The position numbers and the translations under genes are program-made. Below are positions 59,658 through 64,000 of a DNA stretch of 64,000 nt, piece by piece; position 1 is the stretch's first letter; each line of letters opens with the position of its first letter. The DNA is taken from the NCBI GenBank assembly GCA_900544175.1, contig UQUN01000012.1, forward strand, positions 1-64,000, in the 5' to 3' direction. Origin of the DNA: an uncultured Alistipes sp. Its GTDB lineage: Bacteria; Bacteroidota; Bacteroidia; Bacteroidales; UBA932. Under the pieces are notes generated by a model, which saw only the letters and a list, made by a program, of their open reading frames with translations, had not been told where the DNA came from and did not search any database.

Positions 59658-60307
59658 CTGTCAATTTTTCTGATTGTCACAAAAGATTCTGCGGCCTCCA
59701 TGCAGCACTGATTGCCTGTAAATAGTGCTAAATTTCTTAATGACTGGGATGAACGTGGGTGAGGATACTCTCTTATTTCACTTATATAACATTCAAAAGC
59801 CTTGATTTTTCTTTCTAACTGATTTGTAATATCAACCCAGTATGTAGGAATAAAAGGCATTGTGTAGCCAAGTTCTGTACTTCCCACTGTATAAAAAGCG
59901 AAAATTTCTTCAACAAATTCAGCAGTCGGTCTTAAAGCCACGTTAGCTGATTCAAAAACAATCCGATGGTCTCTATTCAAATCACCTCCATGCTGTATGT
60001 ATATTCTTTGTGGACAATAGTCACTGATGATTTTTTCCAGCGAAATATTCAAATCAACCAAAGAAATTGTATCCAGGCGTTGATCAGGGTATCCTAGTCT
60101 GTATATTTGGGAAACACCCATTAATTTAGCTGCACGTTCCGTATAGTCCTTTTGGTTGTATTGTTCTTTCTTGTAGCGGAGTGATTCTCCTTCGCAGACA
60201 ATTATACTTCTTACCTCATCACCGTTGTCTGTATGACGAATGACGGTTCCACCGCATCCAAGTAATTCATCATCAGGATGTGCTGCAATAACAAGGATCC
60301 TTTTCAT
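59654..60307 (-). CDS. PIG-L family N-deacetylase
   Basis: A 217-residue zinc-dependent deacetylase of the LmbE/PIG-L family. The metal motif AHPDDELLGCGGTVIRH (~8-24; His, Asp, Asp) is at the N-terminus, followed by YIQHGGDLNRDHRIVFESA (~112-130; the later His ligand). Removes an acetyl group from N-acetylated sugars, giving a free amine. The gene overlaps its neighbours by 4 nt on both sides, so it is coupled with the ATP-grasp and acyltransferase enzymes. Could act on the lipid-linked sugar or a precursor. Confidence 0.92.
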   Translation of the reverse strand: MKRILVIAAHPDDELLGCGGTVIRHTDNGDEVRSIIVCEGESLRYKKEQYNQKDYTERAAKLMGVSQIYRLGYPDQRLDTISLVDLNISLEKIISDYCPQRIYIQHGGDLNRDHRIVFESANVALRPTAEFVEEIFAFYTVGSTELGYTMPFIPTYWVDITNQLERKIKAFECYISEIREYPHPRSSQSLRNLALFTGNQCCMEAAESFVTIRKIDR

Positions 60308-61221
60308 ATTTTTTCGTTTCTGATTATTTCTTTAGCAGGTATTCCTGCAACTGTAACATTATCCCTGACATCTTTAACAACTACGGCACCCATCCCCACG
60401 ACACTTCTGCTGCCGACTTTTCTTTGATCGCGAATCATGCTTGTTGCAACCCAGCTGTCATCTCCAATATGTACACTTCCCATTATTGTTGAGCCGGCTA
60501 TAACTCGTACTCTTTTTCCGATGACAATATTGTGGGCAATATGACATAAATTGTCTATTTTAGAATAATCACCTATAATTGTGTCGTCAATGGTTCCTCT
60601 ACAAACGCACGTACAGGACCCGATCAATACGTTATTCCCCAGTGTAACACCTCCATAATGTGGTACTGGTATCAATTTCCCTTTTTCTTCTATGTATTGA
60701 TATCCGCATTCTCCTAATATTGCACCGCTTTGTATTACGCAGTTGTCACCTATCCTGACTTTACCTTTGATGACAACGTTAGAGCCAATGTGACAGTTCT
60801 TACCAATTACGGCTTTTGAAGATATATGCGAAAAAGGGCCGACGGATGTGCCGGGTCCGATTTTAGCGCCTTCTTCGATAAAGGCTTTTTCTGAGAGGGT
60901 CTCAATTGTATCTTCTTTCCAATAATGATCAAGAATGAAAAAGAAAACGGCTTTTGGGTCATCTGTTTTCAATTGGCATACAGCATTTGGTATGCTTTGA
61001 AGACAATTAGGTGTTACAATACATGAAAATTGTTGGTTTTCAGTTATGTTAGCGGCTATAAGGTAGTTTTCGTTCCGCACCCAGGTTATTGTGCCATTCT
61101 TGTAGTTGGATAAACTGGAAAAACCATTAATGGAAGAAGACAGATTTCCCTCTGCTTTTACTTTATATCCATTTCCCGAGAGTAAATTAACGATTTCAGA
61201 AATAACAATACCGTTGTCCAT
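60304..61221 (-). CDS. LpxD-like N-acyltransferase (hexapeptide repeat)
   Basis: 305 residues from the ATG at 61221 (MDNGIVISEIVNLLSGNGY); the frame's first ATG (61284) would overlap the Wzy gene end and adds 21 residues unlike family starts. The N-terminal ~100 residues are UDP-binding-like (ITWVRNENYLIAANITEN), followed by a long left-handed beta-helix with hexapeptides (AFIEEGAKIGPGTSVGPF, NCHIGSNVVIKGKVRIGDN, IDNLCHIAHNIVIGKRVRVIAG) and a C-terminal helix. This is the LpxD fold, but LpxD for lipid A is normally elsewhere; here in a glycan locus it probably N-acylates a UDP-sugar for the polysaccharide. Overlaps PIG-L by 4 nt. Confidence 0.85.
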   Translation of the reverse strand: MDNGIVISEIVNLLSGNGYKVKAEGNLSSSINGFSSLSNYKNGTITWVRNENYLIAANITENQQFSCIVTPNCLQSIPNAVCQLKTDDPKAVFFFILDHYWKEDTIETLSEKAFIEEGAKIGPGTSVGPFSHISSKAVIGKNCHIGSNVVIKGKVRIGDNCVIQSGAILGECGYQYIEEKGKLIPVPHYGGVTLGNNVLIGSCTCVCRGTIDDTIIGDYSKIDNLCHIAHNIVIGKRVRVIAGSTIMGSVHIGDDSWVATSMIRDQRKVGSRSVVGMGAVVVKDVRDNVTVAGIPAKEIIRNEKI

Positions 61222-61243
61222 TGTGTCAGATGTTTTTTTGAAT

Positions 61244-62470
61244 TTAACCTTGTGCAATACGAAAAAGAGGCTTGAAATCAGCATGTTGACTTAGATAGTC
61301 TTTTGATATATACATGAAAAGCAGGAACAGATATATAAACATGTTGTTGTAAACCTCAAATTGGGACATAAGAAGGAATACTGCGGATGTGAATATCAAC
61401 ATTTGTCTTTGATAAAGATTTGCAATGGACTTGATCTGATTGATCCCAGCTATAACAAAAATTACGAATATCACAAATCCGACTAAACCTCCATTTAATA
61501 GTATATGTAGAATAATATTGTGGGGGTTAACAAAGCCGTTTAATAATAGTTCATATGATTCTTTATCGCAGACTCCATATCCAATGATCGGGCTGTGTGA
61601 TATCTGAAAGTCGGCATATAGCCAAACTCTCGTTCTTGATGAGAATGTCATGTCTTTCCCGAAACTTTCTACAATTTGACTGACTATAGGGATATCAAGA
61701 ACGGAGAAAAAAGGAATGACGAATGTTATAAAGAATAATATAATGCCGATAAAGAGAGAAATACTTCCGAGCTTAATTAATTTAGGATTTTTAACAAAAA
61801 TAGCAACAATTAAGATTAAGGCAAAGCCTACACTGGCCGTTACTGAGCCTTCAAGTGCCACCGACAAAAAGCAAACTGATAAAAGAGGGATGATACTGCT
61901 GATTTTGCCTTTTTTACTGAAAAGAGCTATTAAATTGATAAAAATAGCTGGAACAAATATTGCTCCAAATTGATTGTAATTCGTTGATAGGAGATAGACC
62001 TCTGTCCCTTCATAATAGCCGAAAAATCCTGGTAAAAATAATATAAAGAAGAAATTCAGGTATATTATAAAAGAGAATGTGAATGCCAAAACTGCAGCAA
62101 CTTGTTTTTTCTGATATATTATACTCAATGACAACAGCCATCTTATGGCTAATGTTTTCATAATAATAGGAAAGTGAGAAAGCCAACTGTTTCCATTTAA
62201 AATCGAAGAAATAATCAGCCATGCAAAGAAAACAAGCAGAATGCAGTCATATTTTGTAATAACAGCTTTTTTTTTCTTAATGCAAATTATAACATGTATA
62301 ATGAAACTTAATATAAATACTACTTTTGACAGCAGGCTTAGAACCGGTATCATAAAAGGCAATACGTGTTCCAATTGAAAACATCCGCTGGCAATGGTAA
62401 TAAAGAAAGCTCCAAACAAAATAATTTTAGCAGCAATTGATAAATTATAATTCTTTATTAATGTCTGCAT
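61244..62470 (-). CDS. wzy: O-antigen/polysaccharide polymerase, Wzy type
   Basis: A 408-residue inner-membrane protein with about eleven hydrophobic segments and a large loop (~250-290, SQIVESFGKDMTFSSRTRVW) between late helices, typical of O-antigen ligase/Wzy proteins. FSSRTRVWLYADFQISHSPIIGYG is a conserved-type segment in the loop and GFVNPHNIILHILLNGGLVGFVIF follows. It polymerises repeat units on the periplasmic side. Very AT-rich. Ends 22 nt before the chosen LpxD-like start and overlaps the Wzx end by 13 nt. Confidence 0.87.
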   Translation of the reverse strand: MQTLIKNYNLSIAAKIILFGAFFITIASGCFQLEHVLPFMIPVLSLLSKVVFILSFIIHVIICIKKKKAVITKYDCILLVFFAWLIISSILNGNSWLSHFPIIMKTLAIRWLLSLSIIYQKKQVAAVLAFTFSFIIYLNFFFILFLPGFFGYYEGTEVYLLSTNYNQFGAIFVPAIFINLIALFSKKGKISSIIPLLSVCFLSVALEGSVTASVGFALILIVAIFVKNPKLIKLGSISLFIGIILFFITFVIPFFSVLDIPIVSQIVESFGKDMTFSSRTRVWLYADFQISHSPIIGYGVCDKESYELLLNGFVNPHNIILHILLNGGLVGFVIFVIFVIAGINQIKSIANLYQRQMLIFTSAVFLLMSQFEVYNNMFIYLFLLFMYISKDYLSQHADFKPLFRIAQG

Positions 62471-63999
62471 ATATGTTTTTGGAAGAATCCAATGATAAAA
62501 AGGAATATACTTTTTACTTTATTCTTCTCTGTGCTGTTCATTGAAAAAAAATATGTACTTGTGAAAAGTACAATTACAGACGTAATGAATGTGAATAGAA
62601 ATCTAAGGTGTAAGTTTACGAATATAACAACAATGGAACAGGCAAAAACTGTTAATAGTACAGGAAGAAAACATTTATATATAACTTCTTTAATATATTT
62701 TTGAATGTCCAGGCAATCTGTGTGTTTAAGCAAAGGCAGTCTAATAAAAGCGGATAATGCTTCGGCTCCGATATAGCAGAGTGCTAAGGAGTAAAAAGGA
62801 GCCCCATAATATAAGCAGAGTATTACTGTCGGGATGACTAGTAACTTAGGCGTTGAAGTAATAAGAACAAAAGTTTTAATATTGCCTATTGCGTGTTTTG
62901 CCGAACCTAATCCATCTGTCAACTGATTGATTAATGCCGCTATTAGAATCATTGAAGCGAAAAAGCCTGCTTTTTCAGGAACAACTTTGAGCCATACACT
63001 TAGTATGTTGTTCATTTCAAACAGGATGGGAATAGTGACAGCACTTAGTAATAAAAAAGAATATTTACATTGAAGCCTTGCCAAATTCCATACATGCTCC
63101 CTGTTATTCGCACCCTCTAACTTAACGAGTTGTGGATTTATTGCATTGCCTAGAGATGAACTTACAAAATTCACCGCTCCTGATACTTGCATTCCTATCC
63201 CATATGCTGCATTCAATACTGTACCATAGAATTTGTTTAAAACTACTGCTACTCCCTGCGTTCTTCCAACCACGCACATAGAATGATATATAATCCAGCC
63301 TGTAAAAGAAACCATTTCTTTGATGTACTTCAAATCAAATGAACGGAATCCAGTTATCCGACATTCTTTGTACTTTATAAAATCAAATATTGCAAAAGAT
63401 AGTAAATTAAAACATTGGATAATCAACATCAATATGCCATATATAATTAATTTGTCATAATTGATATATGCAAGGACAAATGCTAATACGAGTTTAAGGG
63501 TGCCATCTACTACCTCTATGATAGAAATATACACAATATTTTCATGTGATATCAAAAGTGCCTTGAACGGTGCTGACAGTACAGAAATAAACAGCATTGA
63601 TACTACTAGGTGGTATACTGTTTTTGCTGCGTAGAGTCTTTCGGCCGGTATATTCAAAAATCCATCAAATAAGAAAAAACTGATCGTTTCAAATACTGCA
63701 ATTAAAAAAACGCCTATAACAAGATGTATAATCAGACTGTTGTTGAATACATGTATTAGATAATTGATATTGTTTTTACCTTGATAAAAAGACACATATC
63801 TTTGAGTTGAATTCGTTAGGGCATTTACCATGAATGAAAGCATCGACACTATGCCTGCCACTAAAGAATAAATACCATAGTCACTCTCTCCTAATGCTGC
63901 AAGAATCAGACGCGAAGACCATAGTGATAATAAGATATTAAATATGGTCCTTATATATTGTGCAACAGTGTTTATTATTATTCTATTGGATGCATTCAT
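62458..63999 (-). CDS. wzx: Polysaccharide flippase, Wzx type
   Basis: A 513-residue inner-membrane protein with about twelve to fourteen hydrophobic segments, starting at an ATG one base from the window edge (MNASNRIIINTVAQYIRTIF). N-terminal LILAALGESDYGIYSLVAGIVSMLSFMVN matches the MATE/Wzx flippase start. It flips the lipid-linked repeat unit to the periplasm. Very AT-rich, a usual trait of wzx. I treat it as complete, but an earlier start beyond the window cannot be excluded. The upstream part of the locus lies outside. Confidence 0.85.
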   Translation of the reverse strand: MNASNRIIINTVAQYIRTIFNILLSLWSSRLILAALGESDYGIYSLVAGIVSMLSFMVNALTNSTQRYVSFYQGKNNINYLIHVFNNSLIIHLVIGVFLIAVFETISFFLFDGFLNIPAERLYAAKTVYHLVVSMLFISVLSAPFKALLISHENIVYISIIEVVDGTLKLVLAFVLAYINYDKLIIYGILMLIIQCFNLLSFAIFDFIKYKECRITGFRSFDLKYIKEMVSFTGWIIYHSMCVVGRTQGVAVVLNKFYGTVLNAAYGIGMQVSGAVNFVSSSLGNAINPQLVKLEGANNREHVWNLARLQCKYSFLLLSAVTIPILFEMNNILSVWLKVVPEKAGFFASMILIAALINQLTDGLGSAKHAIGNIKTFVLITSTPKLLVIPTVILCLYYGAPFYSLALCYIGAEALSAFIRLPLLKHTDCLDIQKYIKEVIYKCFLPVLLTVFACSIVVIFVNLHLRFLFTFITSVIVLFTSTYFFSMNSTEKNKVKSIFLFIIGFFQKHICRH

Positions 64000-64000
64000 C

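Noticed and set aside
61222..61284. Earlier start of the LpxD-like gene at 61284
   Set aside because: It would overlap the Wzy gene by 41 nt and adds a 21-residue stretch that does not match the family start.
1..64000. tRNA, rRNA, CRISPR array, insertion sequence or phage integrase
   Set aside because: No cloverleaf-like segments, repeat-spacer units, transposase or integrase motifs were seen in the genes or gaps; gaps are all below 300 bases.

Overview
The window is chromosomal DNA of a Bacteroidota (Bacteroidales-type) bacterium. Several promoters fit the Bacteroidota pattern TTG-N19-21-TAnnTTTG. The gene content also fits: a hmuYRSTUV-type heme locus, Kdo transferase, fused ResB/CcsA, a KilA-N protein, calycin-like lipoproteins and O-antigen type Wzx/Wzy. 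I cannot assign a genus from sequence alone. Most of the window looks near 50% GC; the last ~10 kb is clearly AT-rich.

Layout. (1) 1-7.6 kb: the end of an ABC exporter, then a minus-strand operon of porin, imelysin, di-heme DUF1111 cytochrome and ResB-CcsA cytochrome c maturase, which reads as an iron/redox module. (2) 7.7-11.6 kb: an accessory patch with a flavin reductase, an AraC regulator, a KilA-N protein, a small unknown gene and three gene fragments left by deletion (aldo/keto reductase head, carboxymuconolactone decarboxylase tail, acetyltransferase tail). (3) 11.7-34.9 kb: mostly housekeeping. It holds aquaporin, nadB, tsaE, YifB, waaA, MlaE/MlaF, an ECF sigma factor with an anti-sigma/beta-barrel partner, a TPR lipoprotein-like gene with an EnvC-like gene, a nucleoside kinase, uvrA, an MBL hydrolase, a deoxynucleoside kinase, a flippase-like protein, panD/panC and iorA/iorB. 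(4) 35.0-44.6 kb: a complete heme acquisition operon, transcribed from a clear promoter at 44.6 kb: calycin-like lipoprotein, HmuY, HmuR, HmuS, HmuT, HmuU, HmuV. HmuS is split into two reading frames exactly at a canonical -1 slippery heptamer. (5) 44.7-46.3 kb: an AAA-ATPase/PD-(D/E)XK protein. (6) 46.4-64.0 kb: a surface polysaccharide locus on the minus strand, running from Wzx (64 kb) to a DegT aminotransferase (46.5 kb).

The polysaccharide locus is a mosaic. Its AT-rich upstream half has Wzx, Wzy, an LpxD-like acyltransferase, a PIG-L deacetylase, two ATP-grasp ligases, a PglC-type initiating transferase and a GT2. Its downstream half carries a seven-gene cassette of central-metabolism-like enzymes: MmgE/PrpD, aldo/keto reductase, a phosphonopyruvate-decarboxylase-like TPP enzyme, a TIM-barrel protein, a CitE/HpcH-like lyase and a two-subunit class I fumarase/tartrate dehydratase. 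No PEP mutase is present, so the TPP enzyme probably acts on a different 2-oxo acid. The simplest reading is that the cassette makes an unusual small acid, aldehyde or alcohol that the ATP-grasp or acyltransferase enzymes attach to the glycan. This cassette and the hmuS frame switch are the two most promising leads.

No tRNA, rRNA, CRISPR array or insertion sequence was seen. No gene-free stretch exceeds 300 bases.
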